A DNA stretch of 64,000 nt from Myxococcus eversor (GCF_010894455.1 NZ_JAAIXY010000001.1:620001-684000); one strand, 5' to 3'. Positions 16,842-25,018 are shown, counted from the stretch's first letter. Program-made: numbers and translations. Notes: generated by a model not told the origin, from the letters alone.

Positions 16842-19828
16842 GCGCCGACTGCAAGGACCTGCCTCGCTTTCTCGACGGACAGCTGAGCGCGGAGGCGCAG
16901 TGCGGGTTCCGTCAGCACCTGGGCGGGTGTGAGCGCTGCGAGGCGCGCTTCCGCGAGACGCTGCAACTGGAGCTGCTGGCGCACCGGGCGCTGCCCTCGC
17001 TCGCGCCGCCCATGGCACCGCCGTCCGCGTCCAGGGAGCGCAAGCGCTGGTGGCCCCGGCGGGGGCAGGTCGGCTCCGGGTTCAGGGTGCTCGTCGCCTG
17101 TTTCGCGATGTTGTTGATATCTCCCAGCGCCAGCCACTGGAACGGTGACGACCTGGCCTGGCTGGTGAAGGACGGCCCGCGCACGCTGGAGGCGCGGGTG
17201 ACGTATCGCGCCGTGGATGCGCGTCATCAGCCCTATGTCCCGGACCGGGGTGGAGGCTGGGAGCGCCCCGCCGTCCCGTCGCTGCCGCTCCATGAGCTGT
17301 CTCGAATGGAGGCGCGGGGAGACCTGCATGGCATCGCCACGGCGTACCTGCTTCATGGCGCGCCCCGTCAGGCGCTGGCCTTCCTGAAGCGCCTGCCTCC
17401 CTCGGTGGACAGGGACTGTGACCTGGCGCTCCTGTCGCTGGAGCAGGCTCGGCAGGATGGGCCACTCGACACCCGGCATGCGCACCTGGAAGAGGCGCTG
17501 GAGCTGCTGTCGGAGGTGTTGCGCGTCGCGCCACGACATCCCCAGGCCCTATGGAACCGGGCGCTGACGCTGGCGGAGCTCGGGCTGACGCTCCAGGCGG
17601 CGGACTCGTTCGGTGAGGTCGCGAAGCTGGGAGAGCCGGGGTGGAGCGAGGAGGCCGCGGACCGGGAGCGCGCCCTGCGCGAGTCCACGCTCTCCCGCGG
17701 GCGGGCCTGGAAGGACGCCTTCGCGGCGACGCGGGACTTGCTCACGGATGCGTCAGCACCGCTGCCCGTGGCGGCGGTGAGGGACCATCCGGGCATCCTC
17801 CGGCTCGCCTTCTACGACGCGGTGCGCGCGGCGCCTCGGCGACAGGACGTGCTGCGGTTGCTCCCGCTGGCCCGGGCACTGGACGAGCGCTACGGGGGGA
17901 GCGTCCTCCAGACGTGGCTGGCTCGCGTGGCGGAGCGGGACTTCACGCGAAGGGGCTCCTTCGCGCGGAGGTATGCGCAGCTCGTGCTGGGGACGCTGTC
18001 GCCCTCGGGCGAGGTGATGGAGGAGCTGCGCCGCTCGGGGGAGGATGACCTCTACCTGGGCGCGCTCGTGCTCGCGGGCTTCGCGCGACAGCCGGTGGAT
18101 TCAGCGGCGCTGGTGCGATTGGCGCGGGCCTCCGAGGACCCGTGGATGCGGGTACTCGGAGAGCTGGAGCTGGCGCGCGCGGACCAACGGGAGGGCCGCT
18201 GGTGGAACGCCGAGCAACGACTGGTGGAGGCGTTGGACTCATGCCAGAAGCAGGGCCTGGTGTATCGCTGCCTGGGACTGGAGCAGGCGCTCACGGACCT
18301 GTACCTGGAGCTGCACCGACCCGCGGAGGCCTTCCAACACGCATGGAATGGCTGGAGCCGCGCGCAGGAGGCCCGCGAGTGGCGCTACGAGCAGGTGTTC
18401 CTCCAGGAACTGGCGGATGTGGCGCGCTACCAGCACTCCTTCACCAGTGCCCGGGCCTATCTCGAGGAGTCGCTGGTCCGCATGCCGGAGGACTGCGCGC
18501 AGCGCACGCATGTGCACAGCAACGTGGCCTTGCTGGAGTGGCAGCGGTTCCGCCCGGAGGCGGCGCGCGAGTCACTGGAGCGGGCGCTGGAGTGTGAGCG
18601 CCCCCTGGGGATGACGGGCGCGCGGGTGTTGTCGGAGCTGGCCCGCTTCCAGCCCCGGCCGCATGACGGACATTGGTTGCGCCGCGCCCTGGCGGACCTG
18701 CGACAGTCGGATGTCTCCCCGGGCCGCGAGGCGCTGCTGCTCGTCTTCGAGGGCCAGTTCGCGTTGGAGCAGTCGCGTGACACGGGGCAGGCGCTGCTCT
18801 GGCGAGGCGTGTCGATGGCGGAGCACCTGCCGGACAGCGTCGATGCGCGCAAGGCCCTGGCCTTCGGCTACTCCGCTCTGCTGTCCGAGGCGGGGCGTGC
18901 CGGGGCATGGAACGAGGCCCTGTCGTTGATGGCGCGCGAGCTGCGCGTCGAGCCCGTTCCCACGAGCTGTCTCCTGGCGGTGTCGCTCCAGCACGAGCGC
19001 ACCCTGGTGCTCGCGCGTGGACCCGATGGCGAGCTGAAGGGGGCGTATTCCACGGGTCGACGGGAGCCGCTGCGCGACGTTGCCTCGGGGCTGGTGCCCC
19101 AAGAACTCTTGAAGGAGTTGACGGGCTGCGAGCACGTGGATGTGTTGACCCGTCCGCCCGTGCACGGGCTCACCGGGTTGCTGCCGGACACGCTGGCGTG
19201 GAGCTATCGCGTGGGACGCGGTGGGCGCCCCACGCCAGTTCAGGATGGGGGCTCCAGGCATCTGGTCGTCACGGAAGTCGCGAGCCCGCCCGCGTTGAGA
19301 TTGCCGAAGCTGGGGGCACTGACCGCGCCGCGCGTACCGGACCCGTGGCGCGTGGAGCTCCGGGGTGGGGAGGCCACGCTGTCGCGCGTATCGCGAGAGA
19401 TGGCGGACGCGTCCGAGATTGAACTCCACACCCATGGGCTGTTCAGCGCCTCCATGTCGGATGCCTCGATGGTGGTGCTCGCGCCGGATGCGGATGGTGA
19501 CTACGCGCTGACCGCCGACATGGTCCGTCAGACGCGCTTGAAGCATGCGCCGCTGGTGCTGCTGGCCACGTGTGGCGCGGCGAGGACGGCGCCATTTCCG
19601 CACGAGTCCTACAGCCTGCCCGTGGCCTTCATCTCCGCGGGCGCGAGCGCGGTGCTGGCCGCCTCCGTGGAGATTCCCGACTCGGCGGGGGCCTTCTTCG
19701 AGAAGGTGCGTGAGCGCATCCGCGCGGGCACGCGCCCGTCCGTGGCGCTGAGGGATGCGCGCGCTCTCTGGCTGCGCGAGCACCCCGATGACGCACGGTG
19801 GCTGTCCCACGTCCTCCTCTTCGAGTGA
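16838..19828 (+). CDS. Anti-sigma zinc domain - TM - helical repeat - CHAT peptidase fusion, module 1
   Basis: The protein has 996 residues. Residues 1-40 are a zinc anti-sigma (zf-HC2/ZAS) domain with Cys5, His27, Cys31 and Cys34 (QHLGGCERC). A basic stretch (RERKRWWPRR) precedes one membrane helix at about 81-97. About 650 residues of TPR-like helices follow (for example QALWNRALTLAELGLTLQAA). The C-terminus is a CHAT caspase-like domain with the dyad His866 (HTHG) and Cys912 (LLATCGAAR). The likely role is to hold the upstream ECF factor at the membrane and release it on a signal handled by the TPR/CHAT part. By the positive-inside rule, TPR-CHAT would face the periplasm. The start (ATG 16838) overlaps the sigma stop. 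The fusion of anti-sigma and protease in one chain is notable. Confidence 0.88.
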   Translation: MSADCKDLPRFLDGQLSAEAQCGFRQHLGGCERCEARFRETLQLELLAHRALPSLAPPMAPPSASRERKRWWPRRGQVGSGFRVLVACFAMLLISPSASHWNGDDLAWLVKDGPRTLEARVTYRAVDARHQPYVPDRGGGWERPAVPSLPLHELSRMEARGDLHGIATAYLLHGAPRQALAFLKRLPPSVDRDCDLALLSLEQARQDGPLDTRHAHLEEALELLSEVLRVAPRHPQALWNRALTLAELGLTLQAADSFGEVAKLGEPGWSEEAADRERALRESTLSRGRAWKDAFAATRDLLTDASAPLPVAAVRDHPGILRLAFYDAVRAAPRRQDVLRLLPLARALDERYGGSVLQTWLARVAERDFTRRGSFARRYAQLVLGTLSPSGEVMEELRRSGEDDLYLGALVLAGFARQPVDSAALVRLARASEDPWMRVLGELELARADQREGRWWNAEQRLVEALDSCQKQGLVYRCLGLEQALTDLYLELHRPAEAFQHAWNGWSRAQEAREWRYEQVFLQELADVARYQHSFTSARAYLEESLVRMPEDCAQRTHVHSNVALLEWQRFRPEAARESLERALECERPLGMTGARVLSELARFQPRPHDGHWLRRALADLRQSDVSPGREALLLVFEGQFALEQSRDTGQALLWRGVSMAEHLPDSVDARKALAFGYSALLSEAGRAGAWNEALSLMARELRVEPVPTSCLLAVSLQHERTLVLARGPDGELKGAYSTGRREPLRDVASGLVPQELLKELTGCEHVDVLTRPPVHGLTGLLPDTLAWSYRVGRGGRPTPVQDGGSRHLVVTEVASPPALRLPKLGALTAPRVPDPWRVELRGGEATLSRVSREMADASEIELHTHGLFSASMSDASMVVLAPDADGDYALTADMVRQTRLKHAPLVLLATCGAARTAPFPHESYSLPVAFISAGASAVLAASVEIPDSAGAFFEKVRERIRAGTRPSVALRDARALWLREHPDDARWLSHVLLFE

Positions 19829-19874
19829 GCGCCTGTCCAGGCGCGCCTCGAGGGTTGTGACGTTGGAGGTTTCC

Positions 19875-19901
19875 GGCAACAAGCAGGACGTCGTGCGTTC
19901 T
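19875..19901 (+). promoter_or_regulatory. Second copy of module 1 ECF promoter, before small gene
   Basis: GGCAAC (19875-19880) and CGTTCT (19896-19901) are separated by 15 nt, identical in boxes and spacing to 16203-16229, and flanked by related bases (GGTT upstream, AACAA after the -35). It lies 71 nt before the ATG of the small Pro-rich gene, so that gene is probably under the same sigma factor. Confidence 0.65.
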
Positions 19902-19971
19902 ATGGCTTGAGGGCCGCCGGTGCCCCGCATCCTGCGGGAGTGAGGACGGTGGCCCCCAGGAGCCGTGCGAC

Positions 19972-20163
19972 ATGACGAGCTGCATGAGCGAAGCGAAGCC
20001 GGCGGAGGAGACCCCTGCCCTGCAAGGGCCCGCGGTGAGCGGGGCGGTTCCGAAGAAGGCGCCCGTGGTGGAATCCGACGCGCCGGCAGACGCCGCCGTC
20101 CCCCCGCCGGAGTCGGCGCGTCCGGATGTGAGAGACCCTCCGCCCACCGGTCCCCCGGGCTGA
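19972..20163 (+). CDS. Small proline-rich protein, module 1
   Basis: The 63-residue protein starts with ATG 19972, with CAGGAG 9 nt upstream (Met5 is an alternative start). It contains 15 prolines, many Ala/Glu/Asp, no hydrophobic segment and no signal peptide, and ends RDPPPTGPPG. It looks disordered. Support for a real gene comes from its ribosome site and an upstream copy of the module's ECF promoter. It also has a counterpart of matching size, composition and promoter distance in module 2. The function is unknown; it may be a regulator or a target of the CHAT protease, though that domain is predicted to lie on the other side of the membrane. Confidence 0.6.
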   Translation: MTSCMSEAKPAEETPALQGPAVSGAVPKKAPVVESDAPADAAVPPPESARPDVRDPPPTGPPG

Positions 20164-20306
20164 GCGAGTCACTCGCGACAGCGCGAGGTCCTGGCCGACG
20201 CTCCGTCCGTGGGACCTCCAGCCGGGTGTTGGAAGCGGCGGACGTGGCGTCCTCCAGGTGGCGGGTCGACTCCATCCTGGGGGCTGCAACGGTGTCGGGG
20301 AGGCGG

Positions 20307-20336
20307 CGGAAACCGGCGTGGTTGCGTCGGTTTCCG
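20307..20336. repeat. Inverted repeat CGGAAACCG-N12-CGGTTTCCG
   Basis: A perfect 9-bp inverted repeat (20307-20315 and 20328-20336) lies just upstream of the module 2 ECF promoter. GGTTTCCGG also occurs at 19868-19876, overlapping the module 1 element, so the sequence may be a shared regulatory site. Alternatively it is a terminator stem for the small gene (no T tract). Confidence 0.4.
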
Positions 20337-20346
20337 GACGGCGACC

Positions 20347-20371
20347 CAAGGATTCCGGGTGGCTGCGTTTC
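20347..20371 (+). promoter_or_regulatory. ECF-type promoter of module 2 (sigma/CHAT operon)
   Basis: CAAGGATTCCG (20347-20357), 5 nt, CTGCGTT (20363-20369). All 18 fixed bases and the spacing recur at 24015-24037 before the small gene of module 2. The -10-like GCGTT is shared with module 1, while the upstream box differs, as expected for a different ECF specificity. It lies about 30 nt before the sigma ATG. Confidence 0.65.
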
Positions 20372-20401
20372 GAGTGGGCGTGGAAGGAGGGCGAGGGGTC
20401 G

Positions 20402-20998
20402 ATGAGGGACCATCGCAATGCCTCGGTGAAGCGATTCACCGTGGCCTACAGTGCCGCCGTGGCACACGAAGGCTTTGAAGAGTTCGCTCAGCGCGTCAGG
20501 CCCATGCTCGTGGCATTGGCGAGGCGTCTGTGCGGCCAGGGTGGTATCGACCCGGAAGACCTGGCGCAGGAAGCGCTTGTCCGGGCGCTCGTCCACCATG
20601 CCACCTTGTCCGCGCAGCCAGAGCCCGTGTACCGGGCGTGGTTGTGCCGGGCGCTCACCAATCACTTCCTGGACCAGTGCCGCAAGCGCAGGACGGAGCT
20701 GCTGGAGCAGGAGCGCCGGGACATCCGGCTCGTGCGCGAGGACGTGGAGTCTCCCGACGCCAGGACGGGAGAGATGTGGGAGCGCATCACCGACGCGGAC
20801 CTGGTCCAGGCCATCTCCCGGCTGCCCAATCCGCGCGTGCGTGAGGCGTTCGAGCTGCACGCCACGGGATTGCGCTACCGGGCCATCGCCCAGCGCATGG
20901 GGGTTCCCGAGGGCACCGTGGGGAGCTGGCTGTTCCAGGCGCGCAAGGAGCTGCGCGAGCTGCTGATGCCGCTGACGGACGGCGGAGGGCTGGTATGA
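20402..20998 (+). CDS. ECF RNA polymerase sigma factor, module 2
   Basis: The 198-residue ECF factor has sigma-2 with FEEFAQRVRPMLVALARRL and DPEDLAQEALVRALVHH, a polar linker, and sigma-4 with ISRLPNPRVREAFELHATG and the helix-turn-helix YRAIAQRMGVPEGTVGSWLF. The start at ATG 20402 (MRDHRN) has GAGGGG upstream and lies after the promoter element; the longer frame from 20258 would run through it. The stop overlaps the next ATG (ATGA). It is similar in plan to the factor at 16254, and the two probably arose by module duplication. Confidence 0.88.
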   Translation: MRDHRNASVKRFTVAYSAAVAHEGFEEFAQRVRPMLVALARRLCGQGGIDPEDLAQEALVRALVHHATLSAQPEPVYRAWLCRALTNHFLDQCRKRRTELLEQERRDIRLVREDVESPDARTGEMWERITDADLVQAISRLPNPRVREAFELHATGLRYRAIAQRMGVPEGTVGSWLFQARKELRELLMPLTDGGGLV

Positions 20999-23997
20999 GC
21001 CCTCCGTGTCATCGGTTGTATCTGTTCCTGGATGGCGAGTTGCCCCCGGTCGACGAGGAGAACTTCCGCCACCACCTGGCCCGCTGCGCGATGTGCGCTT
21101 CCGGGTTGCATGAGGCGATGCAGTTGGAGCTGCTCGGCTTCCAGGCGCTCCATCCGGAGGGGGATCCTCTCGAAGATGAGGTGGAGGAGGAGGCGCCGCG
21201 CCATGAGTCGCCTCCGTCGTGGCCCGCGCCGCCCTGGCCGAAGCCCGTGTGGCACCAGCGGCTGCGCGCGGTGTTGCCGGCGGGCTGGTGGGCCGCGGGC
21301 GCGGTGGCGCTGGCGGCGGGGCTCCTGGTGCTGGTGCTGGCCGTGCCGCGCGCCCGGGACACGCCGCCAGAGGTGTGGACCGCGCATCCGGCGCAGCGCG
21401 CGCTGGAGGCCCGGGTCGCCTATGCGCGGGCGGACGGGTATCGGCACTACGTACCGATGCGCGCCGGGCCCGAGACTCCCGTGGTGACGACGCCCCTGCC
21501 GCTGCGCGAGCTGGCGGAGCTGGAGGACCGGGGAGATTTGCACGGCATCGCCGCCGCGTACCTGGTGCGACGGGACGTGCGGCAGGCGGCGGACTTCCTG
21601 CGGAGGACTCCCGCCTCACTGGACCGTGACAGCGACCTGGCGGTCATCGCGCTGGAGCAGGGCCGCCGCGAGGACGCGCTGGAGTTGTTGGAGGCCGTGC
21701 TGCGCAAGTCGCCGGACCATCCGCAGGCGCTGTGGAACCGGGCGCTGGTGCTGCGGGAGATGGGGCTGACGCTCCAGGCGGCGGAGGCCTTCGACGTGGT
21801 GGCGAAGCAGGGCGAGGCCGGGTGGAGCGAGGAGGCCCGGGTGCGCTCCCAGGCGCTGCGCAGCGAGACGCTCCTTCGCTCGCGGGACTTCCACGACGCG
21901 CGGGCGGCGGCGCAGAACCTGGCCACGCTGGAGGGCGCGCGGCTTCCCTTGGACGAGGCCCGCCGCTTCCCGGGCGTGGTGCGGCTGGCCTTCTATGACG
22001 CCCTGAGGGCCGCGCCCACGCGGGATGCGGCGCTGCGACTGCTGCCGCTCGCGGCGGTGCTGGACGAGGTGCAGGGCGGCGCCACGCTGCGAGACACCGT
22101 GCACGCCGTCGCGCGCGCGGACTTCCAGCGACGCGGTCCGCTGGCGCGCGAGTACGTGCGGCTCTTGCGCGGCGAGCACCCCACGCCAGAGGTCTATCTG
22201 GAGACGCTGCGGCGCTCCGGCGAGGAGGACCTGTACCTGGGCGCGCTCGTGTCGCGTGACGCCGTGGCGAGCCACGTGGATGACTTCGTGCGCATCGCCC
22301 GGGCGGGAGGAGACCCCTGGTTGGTGTTGCTGGCCGAGCGCGAGCTGTCCGTGCGCGAGGAGCGCGAGGGGCAGTGGTGGAAGGCGGAGCAGCGGCTGCG
22401 CGCGGCGCTGGCGTCGTGTTCGGGGCGGGGGCTGGCCTATCGGTGCGCCACGCTGCGACGACGGCTGGCGGACCTCTTCGTGCGCCTGCACCGTCCGGCC
22501 GACGCGCTGGAGGAGGCCCGTGAAGGCTGGCGCCTGACGCGAGAGCTGGGCGAGTGGAACCTGGAGCAGCAGTTCCTCCAGGAGATGGCGCAGATCGCCC
22601 GCTATCGCCACAGCACGGCGAGCGCGAGGGCCTTCCTGCGCGAGTCGCTGTCCCGCATTCCCGATGACTGCGAGCAGCGCACGTACGCGCACCGCAACCT
22701 CGCCACGGTGGCCTGGTCCGACTTCCGTCCGGTCGAGGCCCGCGAGGAACTGGAGCAGGCCACCCGCTGCGGACGGCCCCTGGGCATGTCGGGCGCGTGG
22801 GTGCTCTCGTATCTGGCCCGCCACGGCGCGGAGGTCCGCGACGAGGATCTGCTGCGGCGCACGCTCGACGAGCTGCGGCGCGGCTCGCGCACGGCGGGAG
22901 AGCTGGCGATGCTGACCTTCCTGGAAGGGCAGTTCATGCTGGAGCGCGAGCGCGCGTCGGGCCGGGAGCTGCTTCATGGCGCCATCGACGCGGCGGAGTC
23001 GCTCCCTCGGGACGTGGACGCTCGCAAGGCGCGAGGCTTCGCGTACGGCGTGCTGGTGAGCGACGCGGGCCGCTCGGGTGTCCAGGAGCAGGTGCTGGAG
23101 CTGATGGGACAGGCGCTGCGCGTGCCCGCTCCGGAGCGCTGTGTGCTGGCGGTGTCCGTGGACCACGAGCGCACGGTGGTGACAGTGCGCGACGCGGAAG
23201 GGGCGCTGGCGGGGGTCTATGACGACAAGCGCTCCACGCCCCTGCATGGGACGGCGGAGGGCCTGGTTCCGCCGCGCCTGGTGGCGGCGCTCCGGGGCTG
23301 TGAGCACGTGGACGTGCTGGCCCTGCCGCCCGTGCATGGCCTGCCCGGATTGCTCCCCGCGGACCTGGCGTGGAGCTATCGCGTGGGCCGGAGTGGGCCC
23401 ACTCCCGAGGCGCACGGCCCTGTTGGGCACCACCTGGTCGTCACGGGGGTAGAGGCGCCGCAGGCGCTCGGGCTGGAGAAGCTCTCTCCCCTGGAAGGCC
23501 CCCGCGTGCCGGACCCGCTGCGCGTGGAGCTGCGCGGCGCGGGAGCCACCCCGTCGCGCGTGCTGCGGGAGATGGCCCACGCGCGCGAGATTGAAATCCA
23601 CACGCACGGCCTCTTCAGCCCGGAGCTGTCAGACGCCTCGTTGCTGGTGCTCGCTCCGGAAGAGGACGGGCGGTACGCACTCGCGGCGGCCCAGGTGCGG
23701 GAGCAGCCGCTGCTTGGCGCGCCCCTCGTCCTGCTCGCGGCGTGTGGGGCCGCTCGCGCCGCGCCGTTCCTGCATGAGCCCGTGAGCCTTCCGGTGGCTT
23801 TCATCGAGGCGGGGGCACGCACGGTGCTCGCTTCCACCGGTGACATCCCCGACACCGCGGGGCGCTTCTTCGAGTCCGTGCGCGAGCGCATCCGCGCGGG
23901 GGCCCCGGCCTCCCGGGCTCTGCGTGATGAGCGCCTGGCGTGGCTTGCCCGCGAGCCGGCCGCGACGTGGCCCGCCCAGGTCCTCCTGTTCGAGTGA
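20995..23997 (+). CDS. Anti-sigma zinc domain - TM - helical repeat - CHAT peptidase fusion, module 2
   Basis: The 1000-residue paralogue of 16838-19828 has the same domain order. Its zinc anti-sigma domain has Cys5, His27, Cys31 and Cys34 (HHLARCAMC) at identical positions to module 1. An acidic linker is followed by a membrane helix at about 98-117, then TPR-like repeats (QALWNRALVLREMGLTLQAA), then a CHAT domain with His871 (HTHG) and Cys917 (LLAACGAAR). Long blocks match module 1, for example RGDLHGIAAAYL and VHGLPGLLPADLAWSYRVG. The extracytoplasmic part is expected to sense or process a partner and control the upstream sigma factor. The catalytic pair is intact, so active proteolysis is plausible but unproven. 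Confidence 0.88.
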   Translation: MSPPCHRLYLFLDGELPPVDEENFRHHLARCAMCASGLHEAMQLELLGFQALHPEGDPLEDEVEEEAPRHESPPSWPAPPWPKPVWHQRLRAVLPAGWWAAGAVALAAGLLVLVLAVPRARDTPPEVWTAHPAQRALEARVAYARADGYRHYVPMRAGPETPVVTTPLPLRELAELEDRGDLHGIAAAYLVRRDVRQAADFLRRTPASLDRDSDLAVIALEQGRREDALELLEAVLRKSPDHPQALWNRALVLREMGLTLQAAEAFDVVAKQGEAGWSEEARVRSQALRSETLLRSRDFHDARAAAQNLATLEGARLPLDEARRFPGVVRLAFYDALRAAPTRDAALRLLPLAAVLDEVQGGATLRDTVHAVARADFQRRGPLAREYVRLLRGEHPTPEVYLETLRRSGEEDLYLGALVSRDAVASHVDDFVRIARAGGDPWLVLLAERELSVREEREGQWWKAEQRLRAALASCSGRGLAYRCATLRRRLADLFVRLHRPADALEEAREGWRLTRELGEWNLEQQFLQEMAQIARYRHSTASARAFLRESLSRIPDDCEQRTYAHRNLATVAWSDFRPVEAREELEQATRCGRPLGMSGAWVLSYLARHGAEVRDEDLLRRTLDELRRGSRTAGELAMLTFLEGQFMLERERASGRELLHGAIDAAESLPRDVDARKARGFAYGVLVSDAGRSGVQEQVLELMGQALRVPAPERCVLAVSVDHERTVVTVRDAEGALAGVYDDKRSTPLHGTAEGLVPPRLVAALRGCEHVDVLALPPVHGLPGLLPADLAWSYRVGRSGPTPEAHGPVGHHLVVTGVEAPQALGLEKLSPLEGPRVPDPLRVELRGAGATPSRVLREMAHAREIEIHTHGLFSPELSDASLLVLAPEEDGRYALAAAQVREQPLLGAPLVLLAACGAARAAPFLHEPVSLPVAFIEAGARTVLASTGDIPDTAGRFFESVRERIRAGAPASRALRDERLAWLAREPAATWPAQVLLFE

Positions 23998-24014
23998 CGT
24001 GGCGCAAGCGCCTT

Positions 24015-24039
24015 CAAGGATTCCGACCCCCTGCGTTCT
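24015..24039 (+). promoter_or_regulatory. Second copy of module 2 ECF promoter, before small gene
   Basis: CAAGGATTCCG (24015-24025), 5 nt, CTGCGTT (24031-24037), then CT. Every fixed base matches 20347-20369. It is 70 nt from the end of the -10 box to the ATG of the small gene, almost the same as the 71 nt in module 1. Confidence 0.65.
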
Positions 24040-24108
24040 GAAGGTGACGCTTGCGTCCACGCGACGGCGCGTCGTGCCTTGAAACGTCGAACAGGGGGGG
24101 ATTCACAC

Positions 24109-24294
24109 ATGAGGAACTCAAGCTCGGGGAAGCCCGGTACGGACATCATCGCCCAGGAGATTCCGGACCCACCGCCGGAGCGGGACAGGGGCCTGCGCGC
24201 CCCTGGGGAGGAAGCCACGCCCGTCTTCTCGGCGAAGCTCTCCATCCCCCCGCCTCCTCCGGCGGAGTCGTCAACCGTGAGCGACGAGCGCTGA
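24109..24294 (+). CDS. Small proline-rich protein, module 2
   Basis: The 61-residue protein starts with ATG 24109, 8 nt after a G-rich ribosome site. It has 12 prolines (EIPDPPPERD, LSIPPPPPAES), an acidic and Ser-rich tail, and no membrane or signal segment. It shares size, composition and a DPPP motif with the small protein at 19972, and sits at the same place relative to its own ECF promoter. A strong terminator follows at 24351. The function is unknown; it is probably co-regulated with, and may act in, the sigma/CHAT circuit. Confidence 0.6.
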   Translation: MRNSSSGKPGTDIIAQEIPDPPPERDRGLRAPGEEATPVFSAKLSIPPPPPAESSTVSDER

Positions 24295-24350
24295 AACAAG
24301 TAACAGCCGTTTCATGGCTCTCCCGAATTACGAGAGAGTTGCATGTTTTT

Positions 24351-24387
24351 CGGGGCGTTTCCGGGAGGAGGCGCCCTGAATTTTTTT
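24351..24387 (+). terminator. Rho-independent terminator closing module 2
   Basis: CGGGGCG (24351-24357) pairs with CGCCCTG (24372-24378, one G-T pair), followed by AATTTTTTT (seven T at 24381-24387). It is the clearest intrinsic terminator in the window and marks the end of the two-module block. Confidence 0.75.
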
Positions 24388-25018
24388 GAACAAGGAGGCT
24401 CAAGGAAAAAGGCTCGAAACGTATTTCAGAAGGAAGAGGGCGGCGACGGGGGAGTACGGCTGCTTCGACTGCATCGCGACAGGGGGGAGTGATGTTCCGG
24501 AGTGACGCGCGGGGCCATGGGGACTCCCATGGGATGTGGGCACCGGAGGATGGGCGTGGTTCGGGCGGGGGCGCCTGGGGGGCGCTGGTGGAGGGGGGCG
24601 AGCGGGAGTCGGGTGGGGGGAGTCGGGTGGGGGGGGCTTTCTTCGGGGGGGATGAGCAGGACCAGGAGGGGCCGCGGACCGAGCTCCTCCTGGCTGACGA
24701 CCTGGATTTTCAGATCGCCAGTTATTGAGATTCACGGCGCGAGGGTTTGGGGAAACGCATCACGCTGGCGGCTGACGTCGGGGGACGGCAGCAACCTCAT
24801 CGGATGGCGTCGTAGTGGTGGGGGAGACGACGCGCGGGACTTGACGGTCGCGGGGGGGCGTCATCCGAGAGGGCCAGGTGCGGCGGACGAGGGGGCAGGT
24901 GGCAGGACGCGCCCCAGGTCCTCCGCCTCCGGAGTCTCCAAGGGCTCCGGGGGTGGGGGACTTCGGCGAAGGGCATGCCGGCGCTAGGGTGGGGCTCCAA
25001 CTCGACTCGGAGTCCTTC
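24388..25018. other. Gene-poor, G-run-rich stretch with one doubtful small ORF
   Basis: There is about 630 nt without a convincing gene. The start is AT-richer (to about 24450); the middle (24560-24650) is full of GGGG runs. A possible ORF at 24492-24728 (78 residues, ATG preceded by AGGGGGGAG) encodes a Gly-rich protein ending TELLLADDLDFQIASY, but the Gly content simply mirrors the G runs. No homology is recognised. The last 60 nt precede the peptidase gene. Confidence 0.4.

Noticed and set aside
18572-21619. 1015-residue minus-strand open frame
   Set aside because: Antisense to both CHAT genes and ECF2; composition (Ala/Pro/Arg, His/Gln runs) is that of a GC-rich shadow frame.
16203-24387. 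CRISPR or type III-E (Craspase) locus because of TPR-CHAT proteins next to ECF sigma factors
   Set aside because: No repeat-spacer array, no Cas genes, and the CHAT part is fused to a membrane anti-sigma domain, unlike Csx29.
24492-24728. Gly-rich small ORF considered as a RiPP precursor
   Set aside because: No modification genes nearby, no leader-core pattern, and Gly content follows from G runs in the DNA.
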